Positions 24,277-33,534 of a DNA stretch of 64,000 nt are shown in pieces (position 1 is the stretch's first letter; every line of letters starts with the position of its first letter). The notes under the pieces were generated by a model. That model was not told where the DNA came from and ran no database searches. It worked only from the letters and a program-made list of their open reading frames with translations. Location: assembly GCA_964529175.1 (NCBI GenBank), contig CAZGVO010000001.1, forward strand, positions 1-64,000. The letters run 5' to 3'. This DNA is from JAAFJM01 sp964529175 (lineage in GTDB: Bacteria; Bacteroidota; Bacteroidia; UKL13-3). The position numbers and the translations under genes are program-made.

Positions 24277-27147
24277 ATGTCAGAAAAAAAACTCTTTTTG
24301 CTAGATGGGATGGCTTTGGTATACCGTGCTTATTTTGCTTTTAGCAATAACCCACGTATCACCAGTTATGGCTTTAATACTTCCGCAATTTTTGGGTATG
24401 CCAATACCGTTTTAGATATTTTAAAAAAAGAAAAACCAACTCACATTGGTGTGTCGTTCGATACTTCAGAACCTACTGCTCGACATATAGAATTTGAGGC
24501 TTATAAAGCTCATCGTGAGGAAATGCCCGAAGGTATTTCTACTGCATTGCCCTATATACGTCAACTTACCGAAGCATTAAATATACCATTATTAATTATG
24601 CCTGGCTATGAAGCCGATGATATTATTGGAACACTAGCAAAAAAAGCAGAATCAGATGGATTCAAGGTATTTATGATGACGCCTGACAAAGATTTTGGTC
24701 AGATAGTAAGCGAAAATATTTTTATTTATAAACCTGCCCGCATGGGCAATGATTACGAAATACTTGGAGTGCCAGAGGTATTAAAACGTTGGGAAATTAC
24801 CGATGTAAAACAAGTAATTGATATTTTAGGAATGTGGGGTGATTCGGTAGATAATATCCCGGGAATACCCGGAATTGGTGAAAAAACTGCTAAACTTTTG
24901 GTTCAAAAATATGGTAGTATGGAAGGTTTATACGAAAATACCCATGAGCTAAAAGGCAAGCAAAAAGAAAATGTAATCAATAATAAAGAACAAGCATTTT
25001 TATCAAAAAGATTAGCAACTATTGATTTAAATGTGCCTATTGAATTTGATGAAAACGCATTGATTTTAGACCCTCCAAACAAAGAAGCTTGCGAAGAATT
25101 ATTTGCTAAATTAGAGTTTAAAACCATGGCTGCTCGTGTGTTTGGAACTCAAATAACTGTAGGAGGAACGACATTTAGCTCCAACCAAAAAGCTGACGAC
25201 AGTAAGCAAGGCCCTGCAAATGGTGGATTTGATTTATTTAACCCTGCTCCAATAACAGCTTCAACAACAAGCAATAACGAAAGTGAGTTACAGCTTGATT
25301 TAACAGCCGAAGAAAGTAACACACCTAAAAATAATATTGACAATATCTCACATAATTACGAGTTAGTAGATACAGCTGAAAAACAAGCAGCTTTATTGCA
25401 AACATTGTTGCAACAAAAAGAAATTTGTTTTGATACCGAAACTACTTCGCTTGAAACTTTGGATGCTGAAATTGTAGGTTTATCCTTTTCGTTTGAAGCA
25501 CATAAAGCTTATTACGTGCCCTTCACTACCAATTATGATGAGGCAAAAGCATTATTAAATACTTTTAAACCAGTATTTGAAAGTGAAACTATTTGTAAAA
25601 TTGGTCAAAATATAAAATACGATTTAGGCATTTTAAAGCAATACGATATTACTTTAAAAGGACCATTGTTTGATACCATGTTGGCTCATTATTTAATTGA
25701 ACCCGATATGCGCCACGGAATGGATTACCTGAGTGGTATATACTTAAATTATGAACCAGTTTCTATAACCACTTTAATTGGCAAAAAAGGAAAAGGTCAA
25801 TTAAACATGCGCGATGTAGCCATTGAAAAAATTAAGGAATACGCGGCTGAAGATGCTGATATTACTTACCAATTGGCTCAAAAGTTAATGCCAGAAGTAA
25901 TTGAAAAAGAAGCTAAACAATTATTAGATGAAATAGAAATTCCATTAATAAATGTGCTAAGCGATATGGAACGCGAAGGGGTAAAAATTAACAAAGAATT
26001 TTTAGTTCAATACAGCAAAGAGTTGGAAACAGATATTGCAGCGCTTGAAAAACGTATTATTGAATTGGCCGGAAAACCTTTTAACATAGCCTCACCAAAG
26101 CAGTTGGGCGAAATTTTATTTGACCATTTACAATTAGATCCAAAAGCTAAAAAAACCAAAACTGGTCAATACCAAACAGGTGAAGATGTTTTACAAAAAT
26201 TAAGCGAGCACGAAATAGTGCAATGTATTTTAGATGTGCGCCAATTAAGTAAGTTAAAATCAACTTATGTAGATTCATTGCCAGAGTTAATCAATCCTAA
26301 AACTGGTCGAGTTCACACCTCGTTTAACCAAGCAGTGGCAGCTACTGGCAGACTTTCAAGCACCAATCCTAATGTTCAAAATATTCCTATTAGAACTGAT
26401 AAAGGAAAAGAAATTCGCAAAGCGTTTATTCCACGAAATGAAGATTATGTGCTGCTAAGTGCCGATTACTCACAAATAGAATTACGTATTATAGCCGCTA
26501 TGGCTCACGAAGAAGCCATGATAGAAGCTTTTAAAAACAACTTAGATATTCATGCTGCTACAGCGGCAAAGGTGTATGGAATTCCATTAGAAGAAGTTAC
26601 TGGTACCCAACGTAGAAATGCGAAAGCAGTAAACTTTGGAATTATATACGGACAATCTGCCTTTGGTTTGGCTGAAAGTTTAGGCATTCCGCGTAAAGAA
26701 GCAGCACAAATTATAGATGAATATTGGAAACAATATCCGCGAATAAAAGCATACATGAGCGAAACCATAAACACTGCCAAAGAATATGGTTATGTAGAAA
26801 CTTTAAAAGGACGCAGAAGGTATTTACGCGATATCAATTCGGCTAATTTTACAGTGCGTGGATTTGCTGAACGAAATGCCATTAATGCCCCAATTCAAGG
26901 TAGCGCAGCCGATATGATTAAGATTGCTATGATTAACATTTTTGCTAGAATGAAAAATCCGAAATCCGAAATTCAAAAATCGAAAATGATATTGCAAGTA
27001 CATGATGAATTGTTGTTTGATGTGCACAAAGATGAAGTGGAAGCGATGAAAAAATTAGTGGTAGAAGAAATGGAAAACGCCATGCAAATAGCAGTTCCAA
27101 TTAAAGCTGAAGTTGGTGTTGGTGAAAACTGGTTAGAAGCGCATTAG
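24277..27147 (+). CDS. polA: DNA polymerase I
   Basis: A 956-residue family A polymerase for Okazaki fragment processing and repair. The 5'-3' exonuclease/FEN domain covers about 1-290 (YEADDIIGTLA, PDKDFGQ, GIPGIGEKTA). The 3'-5' exonuclease domain at about 365-540 keeps the DTE motif (CFDTETTSL), so proofreading is probably active. The polymerase domain has motif A SADYSQIELR, motif B RRNAKAVNFGIIYG and motif C QVHDELLF. A Gln/Ser/Asn-rich linker (about 300-350) joins the first two domains. Near residue 890-906 a lysine-rich loop is encoded by a repetitive AT-rich stretch. Confidence 0.98.
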   Translation: MSEKKLFLLDGMALVYRAYFAFSNNPRITSYGFNTSAIFGYANTVLDILKKEKPTHIGVSFDTSEPTARHIEFEAYKAHREEMPEGISTALPYIRQLTEALNIPLLIMPGYEADDIIGTLAKKAESDGFKVFMMTPDKDFGQIVSENIFIYKPARMGNDYEILGVPEVLKRWEITDVKQVIDILGMWGDSVDNIPGIPGIGEKTAKLLVQKYGSMEGLYENTHELKGKQKENVINNKEQAFLSKRLATIDLNVPIEFDENALILDPPNKEACEELFAKLEFKTMAARVFGTQITVGGTTFSSNQKADDSKQGPANGGFDLFNPAPITASTTSNNESELQLDLTAEESNTPKNNIDNISHNYELVDTAEKQAALLQTLLQQKEICFDTETTSLETLDAEIVGLSFSFEAHKAYYVPFTTNYDEAKALLNTFKPVFESETICKIGQNIKYDLGILKQYDITLKGPLFDTMLAHYLIEPDMRHGMDYLSGIYLNYEPVSITTLIGKKGKGQLNMRDVAIEKIKEYAAEDADITYQLAQKLMPEVIEKEAKQLLDEIEIPLINVLSDMEREGVKINKEFLVQYSKELETDIAALEKRIIELAGKPFNIASPKQLGEILFDHLQLDPKAKKTKTGQYQTGEDVLQKLSEHEIVQCILDVRQLSKLKSTYVDSLPELINPKTGRVHTSFNQAVAATGRLSSTNPNVQNIPIRTDKGKEIRKAFIPRNEDYVLLSADYSQIELRIIAAMAHEEAMIEAFKNNLDIHAATAAKVYGIPLEEVTGTQRRNAKAVNFGIIYGQSAFGLAESLGIPRKEAAQIIDEYWKQYPRIKAYMSETINTAKEYGYVETLKGRRRYLRDINSANFTVRGFAERNAINAPIQGSAADMIKIAMINIFARMKNPKSEIQKSKMILQVHDELLFDVHKDEVEAMKKLVVEEMENAMQIAVPIKAEVGVGENWLEAH

Positions 27148-27154
27148 TTGAAAG

Positions 27155-27186
27155 TTGTTAGTTGATAGACTTTGTTGGTATATTTG
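27155..27186 (+). promoter_or_regulatory. Promoter downstream of polA
   Basis: TTG (27155-27157), a 21-base spacer and TATATTTG (27179-27186), an exact -7 consensus. It is followed within about 30 bases by a terminator hairpin, so it could drive only a very short transcript. Confidence 0.45.
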
Positions 27187-27217
27187 TACATCAACAAATA
27201 ATGAAAGTATTTTTTAG

Positions 27218-27245
27218 AAGACGTTGTATTTCAACGTCTTTTTTT
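27218..27245 (+). terminator. Intrinsic terminator between two promoters
   Basis: AAGACGTTG (27218-27226) pairs with CAACGTCTT (27232-27240) and runs into a T tract to 27245. It would end polA readthrough or a transcript from the promoter just upstream. Confidence 0.75.
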
Positions 27246-27252
27246 ATATTTG
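27224..27252 (+). promoter_or_regulatory. Promoter for the 27260 lipoprotein gene
   Basis: TATATTTG (27245-27252) is an exact -7 match, with TTG 18 bases upstream inside the terminator stem. Transcription would begin at or next to the TTG start codon, giving an almost leaderless mRNA. Confidence 0.4.
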
Positions 27253-27259
27253 AAATAGT

Positions 27260-27703
27260 TTGAAAAATAAATTTCTGAACATAGTCTTTTGGGCGTTGTT
27301 AATTTTACAAGGCTGTTGCATGGGAGAGTCAAAAATATCTATGGCTCAACAACTTAAATACGAGTTTTATTTAAAACTGCCATCTGCAAAAGACACTATT
27401 AAATCAATTAGTTATCCAAATTCTACACTAATTATTACTCCAAATTCATATCAATGTTTGATAAGTTTATCGAGTGCCTACGATTTAACCACATTTTATA
27501 TAAATAGTACTTTAGGACTTGATACCGTTAGTATTTTACAAAAAAAAGAAGTTACATATTCACCAAAAAGCAATTGTAATGATGAGTATTTTACTTATAA
27601 TGTGAATAATACAAAAATAGCTTTTAACACCTTTGATAGCTGCTTTATAAAAGGCTATGATTCATACTTAACAAAAACAGATACTTTAATAATAAAAAAA
27701 TGA
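27260..27703 (+). CDS. Hypothetical lipoprotein
   Basis: A 147-residue protein that begins at TTG 27260, with a signal and lipobox-like ending LILQGC. The mature part has Ser/Thr/Asn-rich strands and four further Cys residues. I do not recognise a family. The last 4 bases overlap the next gene (ATGA), so the two are an operon and may work together at the outer membrane. The gene is more AT-rich than its housekeeping neighbours. Confidence 0.6.
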   Translation: MKNKFLNIVFWALLILQGCCMGESKISMAQQLKYEFYLKLPSAKDTIKSISYPNSTLIITPNSYQCLISLSSAYDLTTFYINSTLGLDTVSILQKKEVTYSPKSNCNDEYFTYNVNNTKIAFNTFDSCFIKGYDSYLTKTDTLIIKK

Positions 27704-28380
27704 GAGCAATTGCTTTATTTTCAATTATGTTATTAGTATCTATATCTAATAATACCTTAGGGCAAGAAAATCCTTATGGCTTGCCAAGTAACAAGTATAT
27801 TGGTATTCAAACACGTTTAATTGACTATTTACCTTTAGAAATATCTTATATAAACATAAAAGCTAAAAAGCTAAGTTGGCAAGCAAAAGTTGGATTTATA
27901 TATGCACCAATTAATAATACTAGTAATTATGTTTTTTCAACCACAAGTAATTCTATTTTTACCAACTACAATTTTTCAAAAGAACAGTACTTAAAAGCAT
28001 TTTACCTAAAGAGCGGTATTTTATTTTATAAAAAATACGATAAATTTGGTTACAAATATTTTGCATTAAATGGTATTTATTCCTTTGCCTGGAATACTTT
28101 TGAAATAACTACAAATGATGCTATTTATGGAAAAATAGTAAATACCTTAAAAGAAGAAAGTAAACATTTCGGTATTGAACTTGAATGGCAAAGAATAAGT
28201 AAAAGTGGAGTTAACTTAGGTCTATTATTAGGTTATAAAATAAATCAAACTACGCCTTTTCAAAATCAAATTCAAAACATAGAAAAAGCAACTACCTATA
28301 CTCCTGGTATGGGCTTTGGAAACCCTATCTATTTAAATATTCAAGTAGGTTATCATTTTAAATTAAAGAAAAGAAAGTAG
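27700..28380 (+). CDS. Hypothetical outer-membrane beta-barrel protein
   Basis: A 226-residue protein with signal peptide (ending NTLGQ) and repeated amphipathic strands, closing with a barrel-type terminal strand PIYLNIQVGYHFKLKKRK. It overlaps the upstream lipoprotein gene by 4 bases, a pairing often seen for small Bacteroidota surface genes. No substrate or enzyme motif is visible. A symmetrical hairpin follows its stop. Confidence 0.6.
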   Translation: MRAIALFSIMLLVSISNNTLGQENPYGLPSNKYIGIQTRLIDYLPLEISYINIKAKKLSWQAKVGFIYAPINNTSNYVFSTTSNSIFTNYNFSKEQYLKAFYLKSGILFYKKYDKFGYKYFALNGIYSFAWNTFEITTNDAIYGKIVNTLKEESKHFGIELEWQRISKSGVNLGLLLGYKINQTTPFQNQIQNIEKATTYTPGMGFGNPIYLNIQVGYHFKLKKRK

Positions 28381-28424
28381 TTTTATTAAACACTCAATCT
28401 TAATAGACTGAGTATTTAATAAAA
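28381..28424. terminator. Bidirectional hairpin terminator
   Basis: TTTTATTAAACACTCA (28381-28396) pairs with TGAGTATTTAATAAAA (28409-28424), one wobble. It lies between the barrel gene and the convergent thiolase gene; the AT-rich arm ends can act as tracts on both sides. Confidence 0.6.
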
Positions 28425-28517
28425 TGCTAGCAATAATTTGATACTGTCAATTCATTACTTCTTAGTCCAATAGTTCTATCAACTGACAGCTAAATCACGC
28501 AAGGCATGAATCAACTA

Positions 28518-29714
28518 CTAAACTCTTTCAAATAGCAATGCAACACCTTGGCCTACACCAATGCACATGGTAGCTAAACCATATTGTACATTTTGTTTTT
28601 GCATTTGATGTATTAATGTAGTTGAAATTCGTGCACCACTGGCGCCAAGCGGATGCCCGATAGCTATGGCACCCCCATTAACATTAATGATACTTGGATC
28701 AATTTCTAAATCGCGAGCACAAGCCAAACCTTGAGATGCGAAAGCTTCATTTAACTCCACTAAACCAATTTGGTTCATGGTTAATCCTGCACGTTTTAAC
28801 GCTTTTTGTGTTGCAGGAATTGGCCCAACACCCATTATAGAAGGATGCACACCAGCCACACCTCTACTTAACAATCGAGCTAAAGGTTTTAAATTATATT
28901 TTTTTACAGCATCTTCACTTGCCAAAATTAAAGCAGCAGCACCATCGTTTATTCCACTTGAGTTTCCAGCAGTTACCGAACCTTCTTTTTTAAATGCCGG
29001 TTTTAGTTTTGCTAATTCTTCTAAACTACTTAAACGCGGGTGTTCATCTTTACTAAAAACTATGGCATCGCCTTTTTTCTGTGGAATGCTTATTGGAATA
29101 ATTTCGTTAGCAAATACATTGGCTAAATAAGCTGCATGGTATTTTTGTTGCGAAGCAAAAGCAAATTCATCTTGCGCTTGGCGGCTAATTTTCCATTGCT
29201 CGGCAACATTTTCGGCAGTTTCGCCCATTGAAAAAGGATGGTATAATTCAGATAATTTTTTATTGGTAAAACGCCAGCCTATTGTTGTATCATAAATTTC
29301 AGGAGTGCGGCTGTAAGCAGTTTCGGCTTTAGCCATTACAAAAGGTGCACGGGTCATGCTTTCAGTCCCTCCAGCAATATAAATATCGCCATCACCACAA
29401 GCTATGGCACGGCTAGCATCGGCTATACTTTGCAAACCTGAAGCACATAAACGGTTAACAGTATTACCCCCAACTGTAATTGGTAAACCAGCTAACAAAG
29501 CACTCATTCTAGCCACATTTCGGTTGTCTTCACCAGCTTGATTGGCAGCACCAAAAATTACATCTTCTATCTCATTAATATCAATATTGGGATTGCGTGC
29601 AATTAAGGCTTTAATCACCTCAGCTCCTAAATCATCAGGGCGAATGGTACTTAAGGCTCCTCCAAATTTTCCAATTGGGGTTCTTACTGCATCTATAATA
29701 AAAACATCTTTCAT
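28518..29714 (-). CDS. paaJ: Thiolase of the beta-ketoadipyl-CoA type (PaaJ/PcaF)
   Basis: A 398-residue thiolase. The nucleophile is C90 (NRLCASGLQS), with His in GHPLGASG and the second Cys in TMCIGVGQG. The segments GAANQAGEDNRNVARM and PEIYDTTIGWRF are characteristic of 3-oxoadipyl-CoA/3-oxo-5,6-dehydrosuberyl-CoA thiolases rather than plain acetoacetyl-CoA thiolases. It would release acetyl-CoA and succinyl-CoA at the end of the phenylacetate route. It stands alone on the opposite strand about 7 kb from paaD, so any co-regulation is not through a shared operon. General beta-oxidation thiolase is the alternative. Confidence 0.88.
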   Translation of the reverse strand: MKDVFIIDAVRTPIGKFGGALSTIRPDDLGAEVIKALIARNPNIDINEIEDVIFGAANQAGEDNRNVARMSALLAGLPITVGGNTVNRLCASGLQSIADASRAIACGDGDIYIAGGTESMTRAPFVMAKAETAYSRTPEIYDTTIGWRFTNKKLSELYHPFSMGETAENVAEQWKISRQAQDEFAFASQQKYHAAYLANVFANEIIPISIPQKKGDAIVFSKDEHPRLSSLEELAKLKPAFKKEGSVTAGNSSGINDGAAALILASEDAVKKYNLKPLARLLSRGVAGVHPSIMGVGPIPATQKALKRAGLTMNQIGLVELNEAFASQGLACARDLEIDPSIINVNGGAIAIGHPLGASGARISTTLIHQMQKQNVQYGLATMCIGVGQGVALLFERV

Positions 29715-29745
29715 AATCTGTATTTTAAAACTAATTTTAGCTAGG

Positions 29746-29753
29746 CAAAGCTA
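29746..29753 (-). promoter_or_regulatory. -7 promoter element for paaJ
   Basis: On the minus strand the sequence reads TAGCTTTG, an exact TAnnTTTG match, 31 bases before the ATG. No paa-type TetR palindrome is seen nearby. Confidence 0.4.
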
Positions 29754-29926
29754 ATGCTACTTTTCATTTTTAAAAATTTGAATAAAGATTTATATACCGC
29801 CTACTAATAAGTTTTATGAATTCAAAATGCTGCATAACCATAAATGACAAAGGTTTTTTATCAAAAAATTTGAAAACCTTTGTTGTTTTGGTTTAAATTG
29901 CCACACTTTTTAAAACAAACAAAACC

Positions 29927-30448
29927 ATGATTCAACGTATTCAAACAGTATATTTAATCGCAATTATTGTATTAACATCAGTAATGTGTAGCGGAAGTTT
30001 ATTATCACTAAAACAATCAAATCCAACCAATGGCGTAGATGAATACGATTTAAATATATTTTATTTTAAAGTAACCGAAGTACAAAAAAGTATGACAGGT
30101 GGTCAAGCAACACAAACATCTATTATTAAGTCAATTACTATGCAATATGGCTTAATTGCCATCGCTGCTATTTTAATTGGATTAACTATTTCAATTATTT
30201 TTTCGTACAAAAACCGCGAAAAACAAATGAAGTTAACCCGTTTAAATTTTTTAGTTATGGCTATGTTATATTCAGCAGTTTTTGCTAAAGCTATTAACTA
30301 TATTCCTGGTTTTGAATTCAGTAAACTAATGCCATATAGTACTTTAGGTATTATGTTGATGTTGTTTAACTTTTACTTAAACTGGCGCGTTTTACGTTTA
30401 ATTAAAAAGGATGATGACTTGGTAAAAAGTGCAGACAGAATTAGGTAA
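29927..30448 (+). CDS. DUF4293 family membrane protein
   Basis: A 173-residue protein with four predicted membrane helices (about 5-25, 78-98, 110-128, 135-155). It starts with the family mark MIQRIQTVYLI and ends with ADRIR, both typical of DUF4293 proteins of Bacteroidota. The function is unknown. A palindromic hairpin (AACAAAGG-type arms near 29847-29883) and a TTTG-N21-TAAATTG promoter-like sequence lie just upstream. It is about 145 bases before the helicase gene. Confidence 0.88.
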   Translation: MIQRIQTVYLIAIIVLTSVMCSGSLLSLKQSNPTNGVDEYDLNIFYFKVTEVQKSMTGGQATQTSIIKSITMQYGLIAIAAILIGLTISIIFSYKNREKQMKLTRLNFLVMAMLYSAVFAKAINYIPGFEFSKLMPYSTLGIMLMLFNFYLNWRVLRLIKKDDDLVKSADRIR

Positions 30449-30593
30449 TTGATTGGCTAAAAGCTGATTTTCATGTAGTAAAATTGGCTTAAAGCTTAAA
30501 TTGTATATATTGTAAAAGTTTTAAGACCATTTTTTGTAACCAATATTTACAATTTGATGATTTTAAAAAATAACAATTAACAATAACACTTAT

Positions 30594-31835
30594 TTGAACT
30601 TTAACGAATTTAATTTTGACGAAAGGCTTTTAGATGGCCTTTACTCAATGGGTTACGATAAACCCACCCCTATTCAAGAACACGCCATTCCTTTAATTTT
30701 AGCAAACAAAGATTTAATAGCTTGTGCACAAACTGGAACTGGAAAAACAGCTGCTTATTTACTTCCTATTTTAAATAAAATAGTAAAAAATCAATCGAAT
30801 AATTTAAACACACTGATAATTGCGCCCACGCGCGAGTTAGCTCAGCAAATAGACCAACAAGTAGAAGGTTTTGCTTATTTTTTAGGCATTAGTTCTATTT
30901 CGGTTTATGGCGGTGGCGATGGTGCAGCTTTTGAGCAACAGAAAAAAGCGATGCGCGAAGGCGCAGATATAATTATAGCAACTCCAGGTCGGTTAATTGC
31001 CATGCTTACTTCGGCTGGTTCGGTTGATATGAGCTCATTGCAACATTTGGTATTAGACGAAGCCGATCGTATGTTAGACATGGGTTTTTATGACGATATC
31101 ATGCGTATTATTAATTATTTACCAAAGCACAGACAAACGGTTTTATTTTCGGCCACCATGCCTCCTAAAATAAGGAATATGGCAAGCCGCATTTTAACCA
31201 ATCCTGAGCAAGTAAATATTGCCATTAGCAAACCTGCAGAAGGAATTTTGCAACAAGCTTATATGGCTTTTGATACCCAAAAAGTGGCATTGGTTAAACA
31301 TATTTTAAACGAAAAAGAACACAACAGTGTAATAATTTTTGCAAGTACCAAAGAAAAAGTAAAAGAGCTAAACAAAGAATTGCAACGCTCAGGCCTTTCT
31401 ATAAAAGCATTTCATAGCGATTTAGAACAAGCGGAACGTGAGCAAATAATGCTAGCCTTTAAAAACAAAGAAGTTCAAATTTTAATAGGAACCGATATTC
31501 TTTCACGAGGGATTGATGTAGATGGAATAAGCTTGGTAGTCAACTTTGATGTTCCACCAGACCCTGAAGATTATATACACAGAATTGGTCGTACAGCCCG
31601 CGCTGAAACTACTGGAACTGCCATCACATTTATCAATCCAAAAGACCAACGCAGGTTTTTTAGTATAGAAAGTTTAATTGGAACTGAAATTCCCAAACTG
31701 CCCTTACCTGAATTTTTAGGAGAAGCGCCATTGTACGAACCTGAGAAAAAAATGGATAAATCTGCCGGTGGTTTTAAGAAAAAAACTGGCTTCAAAAAGA
31801 AATTTAAACCTAATAACAAACCTAAAACGCAATAA
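30594..31835 (+). CDS. DEAD-box RNA helicase
   Basis: A 413-residue ATP-dependent RNA helicase (RhlE/DeaD-like). The Q motif is FNFDERLLDGLYSMGYDKPTPIQ; motif I AQTGTGKT; Ia PTRELAQQ; motif II DEAD as LDEADRML; motif III SATMP; motif VI HRIGRTAR. A short basic tail (KKKTGFKKKFKP) likely aids RNA binding. The start appears to be TTG 30594, since the Q motif lies near the N-terminus and no in-frame ATG precedes it. Likely roles are ribosome assembly or RNA decay. trmB follows after 29 bases. Confidence 0.95.
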   Translation: MNFNEFNFDERLLDGLYSMGYDKPTPIQEHAIPLILANKDLIACAQTGTGKTAAYLLPILNKIVKNQSNNLNTLIIAPTRELAQQIDQQVEGFAYFLGISSISVYGGGDGAAFEQQKKAMREGADIIIATPGRLIAMLTSAGSVDMSSLQHLVLDEADRMLDMGFYDDIMRIINYLPKHRQTVLFSATMPPKIRNMASRILTNPEQVNIAISKPAEGILQQAYMAFDTQKVALVKHILNEKEHNSVIIFASTKEKVKELNKELQRSGLSIKAFHSDLEQAEREQIMLAFKNKEVQILIGTDILSRGIDVDGISLVVNFDVPPDPEDYIHRIGRTARAETTGTAITFINPKDQRRFFSIESLIGTEIPKLPLPEFLGEAPLYEPEKKMDKSAGGFKKKTGFKKKFKPNNKPKTQ

Positions 31836-31864
31836 AAAAGTATAATCCATTATACTAAAAAAAT

Positions 31865-32578
31865 ATGGGACAACAGAAATTAAAACGATTTGCTGAATTT
31901 GTAACTTTTCCAAACTGTTTTGATTTTCCTTATCATTTAAAAGGAAAATGGAAAACGGAAGTATTTAAAAACAATAAACCTTTGGTACTTGAATTAGCTT
32001 GTGGCAAAGGCGAATACACCGTAAATTTAGCACAACAAGACCCTGATACCAATTTTGTAGGAATTGATATAAAAAGCAATAGAATGTGGAAAGGCGCGGG
32101 CATTTCGCAAGAACTTGGGTTAACCAATACGGGCTTTGTGCGCATGTCTATCCAAAAAATAAATATGTTTTTTGAACCAAGTGAAGTAGATGAAATTTGG
32201 ATTACTTTTCCTGACCCCTTTCCTAAAGAAAGACACGAAAAAAACAGGTTGACACACCCCAATTTTTTATTGTTGTACAAGGAAATAATTAAACCAAACG
32301 GCATTATCAATTTCAAAACCGATGACGATGGTCTTTTTGACTATACATTAGAAATTATTGATAATGTGAACATTAAACCAATTGAAATTATTAGGGATGT
32401 TCATAACGAACCTCATAATCATGACAATTTAAGGAATATTACCACACATTATGAAAAGCTATTTTCGGCCAAAGGCCGCAAAATAAAATACTGTAAATTT
32501 CAACTAGATACTTTAAGTTATAATCCTAAAATTGAGGTTATTGAAAATAATATTTTAGAGATAAATCAAAATAAATAA
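31865..32578 (+). CDS. trmB: tRNA (guanine-N7-)-methyltransferase TrmB
   Basis: A 237-residue SAM-dependent enzyme forming m7G46 in tRNA. Motif I is LELACGKGEYTVNLA, followed by FVGIDIKSNRMWKGA, and the TrmB signature ITFPDPFPKERHEKNRL with the conserved TDDDGLFDY later. Length is normal. It follows the helicase closely and is probably co-transcribed with it, giving an RNA-maturation pair. Confidence 0.96.
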   Translation: MGQQKLKRFAEFVTFPNCFDFPYHLKGKWKTEVFKNNKPLVLELACGKGEYTVNLAQQDPDTNFVGIDIKSNRMWKGAGISQELGLTNTGFVRMSIQKINMFFEPSEVDEIWITFPDPFPKERHEKNRLTHPNFLLLYKEIIKPNGIINFKTDDDGLFDYTLEIIDNVNIKPIEIIRDVHNEPHNHDNLRNITTHYEKLFSAKGRKIKYCKFQLDTLSYNPKIEVIENNILEINQNK

Positions 32579-32629
32579 CCCAAAAATGCGTTAATAAATT
32601 GCAATCTTTTTAAACATGATTTAAAAAGC

Positions 32630-32659
32630 TTTGTACTTTTAAAAAATTATATATTTTTG
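32630..32659 (+). promoter_or_regulatory. Promoter of the DUF6089 pair
   Basis: TTTG (32630-32633), an 18-base spacer and TATTTTTG (32652-32659) match the Bacteroidota consensus. The preferred ATG is only 7 bases further, so the mRNA would be nearly leaderless. Confidence 0.5.
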
Positions 32660-32665
32660 TTTGCT

Positions 32666-33523
32666 ATGAAATTAATAAAGCTGTTAGCTGTATTTATACT
32701 AATTACATTAAACTATTTACATGTAAAAGCCCAACAAATAGAGATTGGTATGCTTTTGGGTACATCGCATTATATTGGCGATTTAAGTGATGAAAAAATA
32801 AACTTTAGCAATACTTATTTTGCCGCTTCATTATTTGGCAGGTACAATTTTTCTAACAAAGTTGCTATAAAAGGCATGGTTGCTTATGGGAGAATAAGCG
32901 GTGATGATAAACAAAGTAATTTACTTACATCAAAACTAAGAAACCTAAATTTCTACAGTGATATTTATGAGTTTAGCTTACACTTTGAGTACAATTTACT
33001 TAAAAACGATTTAAGAAATTTACATTCTCGTCCGTTTATTCCTTATGTATTTGGAGGTATTGGTGTATTTAAATTTAACCCTAAAACGGAATTAGAAGGG
33101 TCAACTTACGAGCTACAACCATTAAAAACTGAAGGACAAGGTTCAACTGTTTACAATGATTTAAAGCAATATAATTTAACAGAAATTTCTTTCCCATTTG
33201 GAGCAGGTTTTAGAACTAGAATTAGCGATGCTTTTTATATTGGCTTTGAAACTGGCTTACGTTTTACTACTACCAACTATTTAGATGATGTAGGGGGCAA
33301 ATATGGTGACAATAATGTGGTAAAAGCTAATAGTGGTGCTGTAGGTGCTGCGTTAGCTGATAGAAGTTGGGAAGTAAATGGATTAGCAACTCCTTCATTT
33401 AAAGAAGGTGATTTAAGAAGTGATAAAAAAACTTTTCAAAACGATTTATACCTAATTTCTGGTATAACTTTAACATACATTATCAGAAGCAAAGGACAGG
33501 CTTGTCCAACGTTTTTTAACTAA
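32666..33523 (+). CDS. DUF6089 outer-membrane protein, copy 1
   Basis: A 285-residue exported barrel-type protein. Signal peptide to about residue 24 (YLHVKAQ), then IEIGMLLGTSHYIGDLSD, a repeated Gly/aromatic strand pattern, and FGAGFRTRISDAFYIGFETGLR. The start at ATG 32666 is preferred over TTG 32657, which lies within the promoter. It resembles the next gene over its whole length (IGDLSD versus WGDLAP; YLDDVGGKYG versus YLDDVSGKYV; both end CPTFF/CPSFF), so the two are tandem paralogues. Role unknown. Confidence 0.8.
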   Translation: MKLIKLLAVFILITLNYLHVKAQQIEIGMLLGTSHYIGDLSDEKINFSNTYFAASLFGRYNFSNKVAIKGMVAYGRISGDDKQSNLLTSKLRNLNFYSDIYEFSLHFEYNLLKNDLRNLHSRPFIPYVFGGIGVFKFNPKTELEGSTYELQPLKTEGQGSTVYNDLKQYNLTEISFPFGAGFRTRISDAFYIGFETGLRFTTTNYLDDVGGKYGDNNVVKANSGAVGAALADRSWEVNGLATPSFKEGDLRSDKKTFQNDLYLISGITLTYIIRSKGQACPTFFN

Positions 33524-33534
33524 TTATTATTAAA

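Noticed and set aside
27201..27263. 20-codon frame after the promoter at 27179
   Set aside because: It runs through a terminator hairpin and has no unusual composition; a chance frame is more likely than a leader peptide.
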